Counted from the first letter of the stretch, positions 9,510 to 18,808 are shown. The stretch is 64,000 nucleotides of DNA from CAILZL01 sp963791615 (GCA_963791615.1 CAWBTE010000006.1:620001-684000); one strand, 5' to 3'. Numbers and translations: made by a program. Notes: generated by a model from the sequence alone, not told the origin.

Positions 9510-11063
9510 TCAAACCTGGATGACGCGCGGAAATCCTGGCTCAATGATCGGGACAAAACCAATACGATCCAGCACATCTCTTTGAAGATCGACACCGCTG
9601 GCAATTTCCTCCAGTGAGACCCCCTTTTCAACCAGCTTGAAAACAGCCCGCTCGGTCACAAACAGGACTTCCTGCCCGCATTCACGTGCACGCTTTGCAG
9701 AAAAAGTCACCTGTTCAACCTTGTTCACCAGCTTGACGACATGTCCCGGTCGAATGATCCGCAAAGAACCTGCCACAACCGATACTTCCAGTCCCTTGGC
9801 CTCAAACGTTCCGCAGAACACAACCTTTCGACTACCTTGCGTTATATCGATAAATCCACCAGGGCCGATAATCTTGCCTCCCAACTTCGAGACATTTACA
9901 TCACCATTACCATCAAACTCGCCAAAGCCAAGAAAGGCAACGTCGATGCCACCACCCGAATAGAAATCAAACTGGGATGGCGAATCAATCATCGCTTCAC
10001 CGTCTCTCACAAAACCGAATAGCACGCCCTGCAATGAGTGCCCGCCGTAGTGGCCATGATCCACAGTTGAATAGCAACGTAGCGTTGTACTGCGTGCGGC
10101 CAGCTTCGCTACTTCATCTGGAATACCAAAACCAAAACTCACCACGCTGTTGCTGCGCAATTCACGAAAAGCACGTATGCCGATAAGACGGCGCTCCCAT
10201 CCGGTGAGTCCCGCAGGGTCATTGAGACTCTCTGTTCTGAATCCTGGCGGCACAGAGCCGGTCAGTCTGACATCATATTGAGCCCCATAACTTTGCGGCT
10301 GGTAAGGAGCTATTAACACAGCATCTACCATCGCGCCGGGTAGCCTGGCGGAGCGCGCTGCCAGCTCACCGAGCTGCGCAGCGGCGCGAACCTGTACCAA
10401 TACCTTCCCCCCGCAATTGTGTGCGGCCATGGCCAGTACAAGTGCATCCAGCTCAGCACCTTCTTCCACAAAGCTGGTATTACCTGAAGGGTCAGAAACA
10501 CTGCCGCGCAGGATGGCAACGTCAATCTTGAAAGGCTTGTAGCGAATATAATCACGGCCATCCACTGTGATAATCTCGTTCAAGGCTTCTTCCGCGCACG
10601 CATTCATCCGTCCACCACCGCTCCTCGGATCCACCATGGTGTCAAGCCCGATGGGTGTGATCAGCCCGGGACGACCCGCACCGATTTCACGAATAAGATG
10701 CTGAATGGCGCCACCCGGAAAGGCATAAGCCTCAATTTGTTCAGAGGCTGCCAGTGCCTGCATCCGAGGAGACCATGTCCAGTGTGCACCGATGACCCTT
10801 TTGACTAACCCGGGGTGCGCCAGATGATTCAGGCCACGTCCATCGCCATCCCCCAATCCTTGTGCATGCAGAACCGTTAAATTTCTGGGTTCACCGGTCG
10901 CAAGGAATCGGCGTTCGATTGCGCCAAGAATCTCGTCAGGCTCAAGCAACCCGCCACCTGATCCAGTCACTGCAATCGTTGCATGGCTTTTTACCAACGC
11001 GGCGATCTGCTCAGCTGAGATGAATTTTGACTGTTCGGTACCTGATGTATCAGAAGCTTGCAT
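9510..11063 (-). CDS. Family I CoA-transferase, propionate/acetoacetate type, with Asp at the catalytic Glu position
   Basis: 517-residue single-chain protein with fused alpha and beta halves as in propionate CoA-transferase and YdiF. Alpha-half marks include TGSGGGLLEPDEIL and the RGSVSDPSGNTSFVEEGAE block; beta-half marks include SFGFGIPDEVAKLA and the later GGFIDITQGSRKVVFCGTF. In characterised members the catalytic glutamate lies in a TVE-x-G segment just after the GIP motif. Here the aligned residue is Asp (STVDHGHYGG, D335). The protein may be an active variant or catalyse another reaction on a CoA ester, as related hydrolases such as IpdAB do. Its ATG has only a weak ribosome site. It stands alone, 127 bases from the transporter gene upstream. 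Confidence 0.85.
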   Translation of the reverse strand: MQASDTSGTEQSKFISAEQIAALVKSHATIAVTGSGGGLLEPDEILGAIERRFLATGEPRNLTVLHAQGLGDGDGRGLNHLAHPGLVKRVIGAHWTWSPRMQALAASEQIEAYAFPGGAIQHLIREIGAGRPGLITPIGLDTMVDPRSGGGRMNACAEEALNEIITVDGRDYIRYKPFKIDVAILRGSVSDPSGNTSFVEEGAELDALVLAMAAHNCGGKVLVQVRAAAQLGELAARSARLPGAMVDAVLIAPYQPQSYGAQYDVRLTGSVPPGFRTESLNDPAGLTGWERRLIGIRAFRELRSNSVVSFGFGIPDEVAKLAARSTTLRCYSTVDHGHYGGHSLQGVLFGFVRDGEAMIDSPSQFDFYSGGGIDVAFLGFGEFDGNGDVNVSKLGGKIIGPGGFIDITQGSRKVVFCGTFEAKGLEVSVVAGSLRIIRPGHVVKLVNKVEQVTFSAKRARECGQEVLFVTERAVFKLVEKGVSLEEIASGVDLQRDVLDRIGFVPIIEPGFPRVIQV

Positions 11064-11190
11064 GTATGCCGCAGAATTGGAAATTGGATATTGAAGCTAT
11101 CGTACTGAAGAGCAGCCAAACAAGAAGCGAGTATTCGCTTGATGACTGGCAACCGGATACACCATCCAGCTGCCCCGGGCCACGATTGAG

Positions 11191-12453
11191 TCAAATGCCC
11201 TGCACGGGCTCCAGTCGTGGTGTCAGCAAGTGAATAATTACTGTTGCAACCAAGTAGCTGGCCCCGGCGTACAAGAACATTGGCAAGTAAAATCCAGGAC
11301 TGCTTTCGAGTATACGCCCAGTAATTTCGGCACCCAGAACACCCGCCAAAGATCCAACAAAACTGGCGATGCCAACCACTGAAGCTACTGCACGAGATGG
11401 AAACAGATCCGCCAGGATAGCCGCACCCGTAGCTGTCCAAGTCTGGTGTACGAAGGCGGCGATTCCAATCACGAACACCGCGAGCCAGGCCGAGTCAGTG
11501 TTCGTAGCGACAATCACCAGTGGCATCATAAGCCCGCAAATTAACAGACTGAACTTGCGAGCTTTGTTGACACCAAGTCCGCGCTTCATCAGCAGTGTAG
11601 AAAGATTGCCACCTGCCAGTGCCCCGATGGCCGCAATCCCATATACAGTCGCAACATAAGGCGTGAGGGCAACTCCCTTGATATTGAAAGTCTCACCCAG
11701 AAATTTAGGCAACCAGTAAACAACAAACCACCAAGCCGGGTTCACAATCGCCTGCAGCAGGACATATGCCCACAATTCCCGGTGTCGGAATAAACCGAAC
11801 CAGGATGACTTTGCTGAGCCAGGCACGGGTTGCCGCCGATCAGCAAGAATCAGTGCACGTTCATCTGGCGACGCATGCCGGTGAGCTTCAGGTCTTTCGT
11901 AAAGGGCTAGCCAGGGAATGATCAACATGAACCCCATGATGCCCGTGACCACAAAGCCAGACTGCCACCCCCAATGCACAGTCATCCATGGAATGGTCAA
12001 GGGCGCAATCAGCGCCCCGAGCATGACACCAAAATGCACCAAACCCGCCGCTGAGCTGCGCTCGGCCTGTGGTGCCCATTCGGCAATTCCCTTCAGGGTC
12101 GCCGGATAGATCGGGGCCTCACCAAACGCCAGTCCTACGCGGACAAATCCGAAGCTCACTGCTCCGCGTGCAAACACATGAGCAATCTGCGCAACTGAAA
12201 ACCAGAATATGGCTACCGCCATTCCGATTCGCACACCGATATGATCGATAAGGCGGCCTGAAATCAGATTCATCAACGCGAAGGAAACTTGAAATGCAGC
12301 AACAATCCGCGCATAGCCGACCTCTCCCCAAGAAAACTGCTCTTGCAAGGTTGGTGCAACCAAGCCCAGGACCTGACGATCAAGGTTATTTACGAGGTTG
12401 ACGAGTAGCAACATCGAGAAGATCCACCAGCGTACGTTTGAACTATTTTTCAC
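11191..12453 (-). CDS. MFS transporter, anion:cation symporter (hexuronate/phthalate-like) family
   Basis: 420-residue inner-membrane carrier with twelve hydrophobic segments. The N-terminal NLDRQVLGLVAPTLQEQF and the GEAPIYPATLKGIAEWAPQAERS motif are those of the ACS family (ExuT, GudP and aromatic-acid carriers), and the C-terminal half keeps FPSRAVASVVGIASFVGSLAGV. It should import an organic anion with protons. It precedes the family I CoA-transferase on the same strand and is divergent from the dehydratase-like operon, so it may feed that pathway. Substrate unknown. Confidence 0.9.
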   Translation of the reverse strand: MKNSSNVRWWIFSMLLLVNLVNNLDRQVLGLVAPTLQEQFSWGEVGYARIVAAFQVSFALMNLISGRLIDHIGVRIGMAVAIFWFSVAQIAHVFARGAVSFGFVRVGLAFGEAPIYPATLKGIAEWAPQAERSSAAGLVHFGVMLGALIAPLTIPWMTVHWGWQSGFVVTGIMGFMLIIPWLALYERPEAHRHASPDERALILADRRQPVPGSAKSSWFGLFRHRELWAYVLLQAIVNPAWWFVVYWLPKFLGETFNIKGVALTPYVATVYGIAAIGALAGGNLSTLLMKRGLGVNKARKFSLLICGLMMPLVIVATNTDSAWLAVFVIGIAAFVHQTWTATGAAILADLFPSRAVASVVGIASFVGSLAGVLGAEITGRILESSPGFYLPMFLYAGASYLVATVIIHLLTPRLEPVQGI

Positions 12454-12669
12454 TGCTGTTCCCCGGCCGCAGACAACACATTTAGTCGTATAGACTCGAA
12501 TTGAATCAACTTCCGCTCATCCATCTGGCCACAGCCATACACCTGATGAGACGGATCAATTATTAATATATTATGATTATATATGCAAGTTATTTATTGC
12601 TTTGTACTAACTGCCCAATGTAGAATGCAATGACTCCAGAGATACGGGACTTTTTAAGCCATATTCCTC
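12454..12669. promoter_or_regulatory. Divergent promoter region between transporter and dehydratase-like operon
   Basis: 216 bases between divergent genes. An A+T-rich core at about 12557-12600 contains ATTATTAATATATTATG and TTATATATGC (12577-12586), like the sequence ahead of the first TonB receptor. The LysR gene at the end of the operon is the natural candidate regulator. No single perfect T-N11-A operator stands out by eye. Confidence 0.45.
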
Positions 12670-13866
12670 ATGCCAGTGCACTCGAGATACCCAGCACCTG
12701 AGCCTAACCCGAGCCACTTGGTACCACCAGATACCGATCGCTTGAGCTGGGCCCGCCAAGCCAAACTTGACGGCAAGATTGTCATCGGGCTCGTGGGCGC
12801 AGTAGTACCTGTCGAGCTGGTGCTCGCTGCCAACTGCGTTCCCGTAACCCTGATGGCTCGTGCCGAGGACTGGGCAAGGAACTCAGACCCGATGGAAGAC
12901 GGCCATGAACCCGAAGTGCGTTCACTTTTCCGTCAGGCGGTGGATGGAGAATTTGAAATGTGCGACCTGATGGTTATACCAAGCACATCGGACGGATACC
13001 GCTCCCTCTATCAGTATCTCAAGGAAATGGTCCGGACCGGACGTGGCGATCGGATACCGCCTCTCTTTCTATATGATTTTCTGTTTGGCCGGAGTACGGC
13101 AGTGCGCCGATATAGCCAGCGGGTATTGCAAGGACTTATTGAACGTCTTTCAGTATTAACAGGCCGCCGCAACAGCGACACTGCGCTTGCTAGTGCGATT
13201 CAGACGACGAATCTGATCAGAGCGCAACTTCGTACTTTGGGACAATTGCGTCGTGACCAGAAACTCTCGGGGTGCGAAGCCCACCACATCGCCCGGTTAA
13301 ACGCATTCGTTCCCCAGCCTCTTTACCTGAACACATTGACCTCCCGACTGGAGGGCGCGCAATCGATCCAAGCCCTGCCTCGACGCCCACGGATCCTGCT
13401 GATCCCTGCTGTTCCTCTGTATCACGAGTACTTGCATGCTGCGATGGAACAAGGTGGCGTCATTGTGGTTGCTGAAGATGGTGAGTGGAGTGCGTCACGC
13501 GTAGCAGTAAACATCGCCACAGAAATACCCGCTGTCGATGCAATCTTTTCGTACTACTACAATCATGCTGTAAGTCAACGAATGCTAAGAGCCGAAAGGG
13601 AATCGTGGATCTCTCAACAGATGCAAACGGGTGATGCCGAAGCTGTGGTTTTCTACATTCCACCCAGTGATCAGTTCTTTGGTTGGCGATACCCCGCCCT
13701 GAAGGATCTCGCCAAACAATTCGGTCTACCCAGCTTGCTGATACGGGATGAAGCGCTCGATCCCTCTAACTACACTCGCATAAAGAGCCAGGTTGCCGAA
13801 TTTGTTGAAAAGATCACGAGCTCCGCTGAAGCACTGACGCCACCCCCTTCCGGAGCACATGGGTGA
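12670..13866 (+). CDS. 2-hydroxyacyl-CoA dehydratase/benzoyl-CoA reductase subunit-like protein lacking cluster cysteines
   Basis: 398 residues with the pattern of the HgdB/HadC/BcrB family: an early PVELVLAANCVPV segment, then CDLMVIPSTSDGYRSLYQYL, and the C-terminal block beginning AVVFYIPPSD and ending in YTRIKSQVAEFVEKI. In known members each subunit binds a 4Fe-4S cluster through three cysteines: one in a CS-x-AR segment, one in a PSTCD segment, one near the C-terminal block. Here those places read HEPEVRSLF, PSTSD and PSDQFF. The three cysteines present (56, 98, 202) are elsewhere. It is coupled to the next gene by a GTGA overlap. An active radical dehydratase is unlikely; a new CoA-ester enzyme or scaffold is possible. 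Confidence 0.8.
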   Translation: MPVHSRYPAPEPNPSHLVPPDTDRLSWARQAKLDGKIVIGLVGAVVPVELVLAANCVPVTLMARAEDWARNSDPMEDGHEPEVRSLFRQAVDGEFEMCDLMVIPSTSDGYRSLYQYLKEMVRTGRGDRIPPLFLYDFLFGRSTAVRRYSQRVLQGLIERLSVLTGRRNSDTALASAIQTTNLIRAQLRTLGQLRRDQKLSGCEAHHIARLNAFVPQPLYLNTLTSRLEGAQSIQALPRRPRILLIPAVPLYHEYLHAAMEQGGVIVVAEDGEWSASRVAVNIATEIPAVDAIFSYYYNHAVSQRMLRAERESWISQQMQTGDAEAVVFYIPPSDQFFGWRYPALKDLAKQFGLPSLLIRDEALDPSNYTRIKSQVAEFVEKITSSAEALTPPPSGAHG

Positions 13867-15164
13867 ACACAACCACTCCGCCGCCAGGATCCAATGCGAC
13901 AGCTCCAGACAAGCAGCTTGAATCCAGCGAACGTGCCCGTGCATATTCGCGAACCTGGTTCAGCGATCTGCGACGCCAAGTCATTGATGAACGCATACCC
14001 TATGTGCTTTCCAATGCGGAAATGCCACATGAAATATTCGACGCGCTCGGCCTGCCGGTTGTCACTGGCGAGTGGTGGGGCGGTGTCATATCTGCCAAGC
14101 GAAGGGCAGGAAGCTATCTCGACTGGATGAACAGTCAGGGATATCACTCCGGGCTTGGCGCCTATAACAGCCTTGGTTTAATGAGCCTGATTGCCGATGT
14201 GGCCGATCCACCCTGGGGTGGACTACCGCAACCTGCGCTGATTTGCGCCCCACACCGTGAGCAGTCTGCTGAACGAGTAAATGCCATGGTTGCCGAACGT
14301 ATGGGCATTCCCTATGTGGGAATAGAAATGCCGGCATCAACTCGATTCTATCCGCGTTGGTGGGAGATGGCTCGTCGCGATTGGGAAGATCTATATGAGA
14401 GCCATCGCATAGACGTTGTGCTTGAACAATATCGCGACATGATCACCGTTGCAGAGAAAATTGCGGGTCGCCGACTCGATGTAGACGCACTGCGTGAACG
14501 CCTGCATCAGGTCAATGCACAGGAAACCAATTTCGACGAGGCCCGTGAGCTGATTGCGACTGCGACAAAATGTCCAGTCCGGGTATCTGAGCAAATGTCC
14601 AACGTAATGACTGCCCAGTGGCACCGGGGCTCGGACTGGTCTGTTGCGCACAGTAGATTTTTTCTGGAAGAGGTAGCCGCACGCGTTAGTGCTGGCCACT
14701 CTGTGACACCAAATGAAAGTATTCGTCTGATGTGGGTTGGTGTCGGACTATGGCAGAACACCGCCTTCTACAGTGCGTTTGAACAAAGCCACGGCGCAGT
14801 ATTTGTCTGGTCGATGTACCTTGCACTGGCTGCCGATGGCTACATCAAGCACAACCTACGTGACCCGCTACGCGCGCTCGCCGCTCGTTACCTGAATCTC
14901 GGCGAGCAGGCACACGCCCCCCCGTGGGCTGGTGAATGGATGGTTCATGAGGGCCTCCGCCACAGGGTCGACGGCGCCGTCATGCTGTCGAGTCCTACAC
15001 AACGCCACCAGCTGACCGGTAATGTGTTTCAGAAAGAAATGCTGGAGTCTGCCGGAATACCGGTGCTCGAGATCAGCGTTGATCCTAACGATAATCGCAG
15101 CTGGGACGACAATAACATGCATTCCCTGGTTGCCGACTTCATTGAAAAGCGAGCTCGCAAATGA
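13863..15164 (+). CDS. 2-hydroxyacyl-CoA dehydratase subunit-like protein, second subunit, lacking cluster cysteines
   Basis: 433 residues, GTG start overlapping the previous stop. The family pattern is seen in NAEMPHEIFDALGLPVVTGEWW, GYHSGLGAYNSLGLM (where CS-x-AR is normal), ALICAPHREQSAERV, the RLMWVGVGLW motif shared with HgdB/BcrC-type subunits, and the C-terminal TQRHQLTGNVFQKEMLESAG followed by VADFIEK. The whole chain has only two cysteines (128 and 237), so it cannot supply the usual three ligands for a 4Fe-4S cluster. With the previous gene it forms a heterodimer-type pair as in HadBC or FldBC, but no activator ATPase (HadI/FldI/HgdC) is found in the window. It ends with an ATGA overlap into the CoA-transferase gene. 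Confidence 0.8.
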   Translation: MNTTTPPPGSNATAPDKQLESSERARAYSRTWFSDLRRQVIDERIPYVLSNAEMPHEIFDALGLPVVTGEWWGGVISAKRRAGSYLDWMNSQGYHSGLGAYNSLGLMSLIADVADPPWGGLPQPALICAPHREQSAERVNAMVAERMGIPYVGIEMPASTRFYPRWWEMARRDWEDLYESHRIDVVLEQYRDMITVAEKIAGRRLDVDALRERLHQVNAQETNFDEARELIATATKCPVRVSEQMSNVMTAQWHRGSDWSVAHSRFFLEEVAARVSAGHSVTPNESIRLMWVGVGLWQNTAFYSAFEQSHGAVFVWSMYLALAADGYIKHNLRDPLRALAARYLNLGEQAHAPPWAGEWMVHEGLRHRVDGAVMLSSPTQRHQLTGNVFQKEMLESAGIPVLEISVDPNDNRSWDDNNMHSLVADFIEKRARK

Positions 15165-16318
15165 TGGGTTTAACTGGAATCCGGGTTCTTGATTTCTCAC
15201 ATGCACTCGCGGGACCACTATCGAGCTACCACCTGGCTCTGTTAGGAGCTGATGTCATCAAGATCGAACGCCCCGGAGTTGGGGACGATTTGCGGCACTA
15301 CACTGAGCATGCAGGCGCCAAGAACATGTCAGCCCCATTCGTGGCCGCAAATGCCGGGAAGCGATCGATCGAACTTGATCTGAAGTCAGAACAAGGCAAG
15401 GAGGCAGTACACCGACTTGCAAAAACCGCAGATGTAATCATCGAGAACTTCCGACCTGGGGTACCCGATAAACTTGGAATTGGCTATGACGCCATGAAAG
15501 CCATCAACCCTTCCGTCATCTATTGCTCAATTACAGGTTTCGGAGGTACAGGCACATTAAAGAACTGGGCTGCGTACGACCACATTGTGCAAGCAATGTC
15601 AGGCATCATGTGGCTGAATGGCGAACCTGACCAAGGACCACTTAAAGTTGGATTGCCATTTGCTGATACATTCAGTGGCTACGTTGCCGCATTTGCAATC
15701 ATGACCGCTTTGTTTCAGCGCGAACGGACTGGCCATGGGCAATTTATTGATATCGGTATGCTGGATGCGACCCTCATGCTGCTATCACAGGGAATTGCAA
15801 CTTATCAAATGAGCGGGGCACCTCCCATACGGACTGGCAATCGCGGTTACCGACTAGTAGCCACATCGGACACTTACCCGACGAAAGACGGATTTCTGAG
15901 CATTGGTGCAAATCATCAACATCAGTTCGTGGACATGTGCATTGCCCTTGGCTGGCGTGACATTCTCGAAGACCCACGATTTACTGATCATGCTGCACGT
16001 ACCAAACACAATGATGAGCTACGCACAGTGCTTGAACATCATTTCTCTGAACAACTCGCTGAAGAATTGGAACAGAAGCTGGCACAGGCGAAAGTACCAG
16101 CCGCGAAAGTCCGCACAATTTCTGAAATCATTCAACACCCACACGTCAAGGAACGCGATCTTTTCGTCGAAACGAGCATACCGGGCTTGCCCAAGACAGT
16201 GAAGCTGACAGGCTCAGGATTTCGATTCGGCCATGATGTACCACAACGTACTGCCCATGTTCCGACCATCGGCGAGCATACCGAAGAAGTATTGCGTGAA
16301 ATCGGCATGCTGCCTTAG
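15161..16318 (+). CDS. CaiB/BaiF family III CoA-transferase (HadA/FldA-like position)
   Basis: 385-residue family III CoA-transferase. RVLDFSHALAGP, DVIKIERPGVGDD, ENFRPG and GFGGTG precede the catalytic Asp D169 in FADTFSGY, the same number as in formyl-CoA transferase. The ATG overlaps the stop of the dehydratase-like second subunit; a second ATG follows directly. In anaerobes the 2-hydroxyacyl-CoA dehydratase pair is commonly encoded beside a CoA-transferase of this family (HadA, FldA) that makes the CoA ester substrate, and this gene sits in that role. It is clearly distinct in sequence from the other family III enzyme at 5276-6433. Confidence 0.93.
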   Translation: MMGLTGIRVLDFSHALAGPLSSYHLALLGADVIKIERPGVGDDLRHYTEHAGAKNMSAPFVAANAGKRSIELDLKSEQGKEAVHRLAKTADVIIENFRPGVPDKLGIGYDAMKAINPSVIYCSITGFGGTGTLKNWAAYDHIVQAMSGIMWLNGEPDQGPLKVGLPFADTFSGYVAAFAIMTALFQRERTGHGQFIDIGMLDATLMLLSQGIATYQMSGAPPIRTGNRGYRLVATSDTYPTKDGFLSIGANHQHQFVDMCIALGWRDILEDPRFTDHAARTKHNDELRTVLEHHFSEQLAEELEQKLAQAKVPAAKVRTISEIIQHPHVKERDLFVETSIPGLPKTVKLTGSGFRFGHDVPQRTAHVPTIGEHTEEVLREIGMLP

Positions 16319-16569
16319 GCACAAATGCCAGATACTGCCCGGTAGGGAGATCGCTGGCTGAACTTGGCGTTTCCAATCTTGTGCCAGGAAGGCTACATTT
16401 GCGCGGTGCCTTGGGTGGAAACTGACCGCCACGACGTGAAGCAAGCCCCTCCCCTATTGTGAGGTGCCCACAAAAAAACGCTGACTAAACTTGTGTAGCT
16501 GGCGTGATATCATTTTTCAGGATTAATCCCCACTGTTGATTCAATCCATACCAGCTTCCGAGGAGCTTC

Positions 16570-17547
16570 TTGACTGTGAATAAAGAACAGAAAGCGCCAG
16601 TCAGCAGCAATCTCACCATTCGCCAGCTTGAAGTATTCGCCATGGCGAGTAAATCGCAGACATTCAGCGAGGCGGCAAAACGACTGGGCATATCTCAGCC
16701 GTCATTAAGCAACACGATTGCAAAAATTGAAGAGCAACTCGGCTTAAGACTTTTCGACCGAACCACCCGTACCCTAGTAATGACGCCACAGGGTGAACGA
16801 TTCTCAGTGGTGGCTGACGAGCTGGTCCGTAACTTTCAGGCATCGATCGGCAATATTCACTCAGCAGCCATGGTATCTCGCGGTCGAATGTCGATCGCCG
16901 TTATTCCTTCAGTAGCAGCCGCCGTTGGTCCGACCGCTCTGAAATTGTTCTTCGAGACCTATCCAGAGTTTGATGTTTCGCTCAATGACATTAGCGGAGA
17001 AAAAGCTCTGGCATGGGTTGCTGATCGGGTCGTGGATTTTGCTATCGTATCCATGCCTATTTCTTCTTCCGAAATCGCTGTCGAAACAGTCTACAAAGAC
17101 GACTTTCAGATCATCTGCCGCCGTGATAATCCACTTGTTAACAAGCGCAGCATTACCTGGGAAGACATCACTTCCGCATCTGTAATTCTCGCGAGCAGCG
17201 GCACTATACGTCGCGACATTGAGAATGAGTGGACCCGTGCAGGTGTAGAAATAAAGCCTCGATTTGAAATCGAGCAGATCATGACAAGTCTGGCGATGGT
17301 TTCAGCGGGTCTTGGTATTGCAGTTCTGCCTGGCTTATGTCGGCCTACAATGATGCATCAGGATCTGGTGGCAATTTCTCTTGGAAAATTGCGAATACAG
17401 CGCGAGATTGTGATCGCACGCAGATCTGATCGAGTCATGTCTAAACCTGTAGAACATATGCTGAAATGCTTTCGGAAGTCATTTGCCGATTTTGATTCAG
17501 CAACTGTCGCGCAAAGGCAATCAGCTAGTAAAAATAAACCACGATAG
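16570..17547 (+). CDS. LysR-type transcriptional regulator
   Basis: 325 residues. The N-terminal helix-turn-helix (LTIRQLEVFAMAS, AAKRLGISQPSLSNTIAKIE, LGLRLFDRTTR) is followed by the two-lobed co-inducer domain. Start is TTG at 16570, five bases after GAGGAG; a GTG at 16576 is possible. It lies 251 bases after the CoA-transferase gene on the same strand; that gap contains no gene. It is the only regulator in the left 22 kb and probably controls the dehydratase-like operon and perhaps the divergent transporter, responding to a pathway intermediate; target and inducer are inference. Confidence 0.92.
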   Translation: MTVNKEQKAPVSSNLTIRQLEVFAMASKSQTFSEAAKRLGISQPSLSNTIAKIEEQLGLRLFDRTTRTLVMTPQGERFSVVADELVRNFQASIGNIHSAAMVSRGRMSIAVIPSVAAAVGPTALKLFFETYPEFDVSLNDISGEKALAWVADRVVDFAIVSMPISSSEIAVETVYKDDFQIICRRDNPLVNKRSITWEDITSASVILASSGTIRRDIENEWTRAGVEIKPRFEIEQIMTSLAMVSAGLGIAVLPGLCRPTMMHQDLVAISLGKLRIQREIVIARRSDRVMSKPVEHMLKCFRKSFADFDSATVAQRQSASKNKPR

Positions 17548-17614
17548 AGCTGTTATAAAAACCGATGTTGTAATTTTTCATATGCTTACCTAGTGCGAAT
17601 CACACGTCCGCACT

Positions 17615-17640
17615 GACGTACATCTCAGACGTACATCTCA
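17615..17640. repeat. Tandem 13-base direct repeat
   Basis: Two perfect adjacent copies of GACGTACATCTCA lie between the convergent LysR and hydrolase genes. They may come from slippage. No function can be assigned. Confidence 0.8.
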
Positions 17641-17703
17641 CGTAAGTCCTCAGTTACCTGACTTGGGCACGTTTCGCTAATTCCAAAGTGACAGAATTAA
17701 TTA

Positions 17704-18678
17704 TTAGCGCGCCAAGACAGATACATGGCGTTGCAGAAACTCGTCGAGAGCCGCAATAGCAAGTGCAGGCTGTTCAATTCTCACGCTGTGACCCGCATTC
17801 TGGATCGTCACGTAAGTAATTTTTGAATTGACAGACTTCATCGCTTGAGCAATCGCTTCGGGCAACAAACCGCGGTCACCGCGAATAAGGAGGGTAGGTG
17901 CCTTGATGGCAGAGACCAGTGGCCATTGATCCGCGAATCCAGGCCCTCGAGGTGACTGCCATATACCGATGATGTCGGATCGCTCAACGACACTTGCATC
18001 GGGAAGCCGTTTAAACACGCCTTCGAGCTGAAGCTCAGCGCATGTACCACGGCATGTTTTCACAAGCGACTTGTGCGCTTCACTCCACGAAGCATACTTT
18101 CGTGCTGACGGCTGCGGTGACGGCAAACCCGCTGGCCTATCCTGCCCAGGATTCAGTGGTGGCTGGCTCCCATCTGACATGTTAATTGGTCCACCATCCT
18201 CAAGTACCAGCAAGTTGACTCGAAGCGGATTGCGCGCCGCAAAAGCAATGCCGACTACAGCACCGTACGAATGCCCGTAGACCGACACGCGCGACAAGCC
18301 TAACGCGTCTGCCATTTGCTCTATGTCAGCGACAGTACTCTCAAGTGTGTAGTCGCCATCTGGGGCCCAATCACTGAACCCTCGGCCGCGGAGGTCGACA
18401 GCATAAACATCAAATCTGTCTCGAATTGTCTCGGCCAAAGTTTGAAAAACAGTAGCATTACCGTCCTTACCGTGAAGCAGAATGATCGCCGGTTTGTCGC
18501 TTTCTGGCCAACGAAGAAACCCGAGACGGCGCCCATCGCGCAACTGAACGTCACTTCGCAAAACCTGAACGCCTGAGGGACTAATCGTACTGGTTGATGG
18601 CTGAGCTTGCGTCATACGCGGGTAGCCGCTGACGCCCATTGCGATGCACATGAAGAATAAAGTCGCACGTTTCATCAT
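17704..18678 (-). CDS. Exported alpha/beta hydrolase
   Basis: 324-residue alpha/beta hydrolase with a signal peptide (MMKRATLFFMCIAMGVSG, cleavage probably after TQAQ or near it). LLHGKDGN, VDLRGRGFSDW, the nucleophile elbow GHSYGA, the ALLIRGDRG-like acid segment (TLLIRGDRGLLPE) and the C-terminal NAGHSVR histidine complete the fold. The upstream GTG at 18702 would add eight residues, but the ATG pair at 18678/18675 next to AGGG gives a normal signal peptide. It follows the second TonB receptor on the same strand, so it probably cleaves a ligand in the periplasm after that receptor imports it. Confidence 0.88.
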   Translation of the reverse strand: MMKRATLFFMCIAMGVSGYPRMTQAQPSTSTISPSGVQVLRSDVQLRDGRRLGFLRWPESDKPAIILLHGKDGNATVFQTLAETIRDRFDVYAVDLRGRGFSDWAPDGDYTLESTVADIEQMADALGLSRVSVYGHSYGAVVGIAFAARNPLRVNLLVLEDGGPINMSDGSQPPLNPGQDRPAGLPSPQPSARKYASWSEAHKSLVKTCRGTCAELQLEGVFKRLPDASVVERSDIIGIWQSPRGPGFADQWPLVSAIKAPTLLIRGDRGLLPEAIAQAMKSVNSKITYVTIQNAGHSVRIEQPALAIAALDEFLQRHVSVLAR

Positions 18679-18808
18679 GGCCCTGCCAAGCAAGAACTGC
18701 ACATGCGGATGAGCATCAATCGCAATTTATGACCAACTGAAATACCCAGTTTCAGCAAATAGCCCACGCGAGCATGCGAGGGCTGTTTACTACTTATCAG
18801 ACAAGCAG

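Noticed and set aside
12670..15164. Oxygen-sensitive benzoyl-CoA reductase
   Set aside because: The cluster-binding cysteines are missing, there are no electron-donor or activator subunits, and the surrounding genes point to an aerobe.
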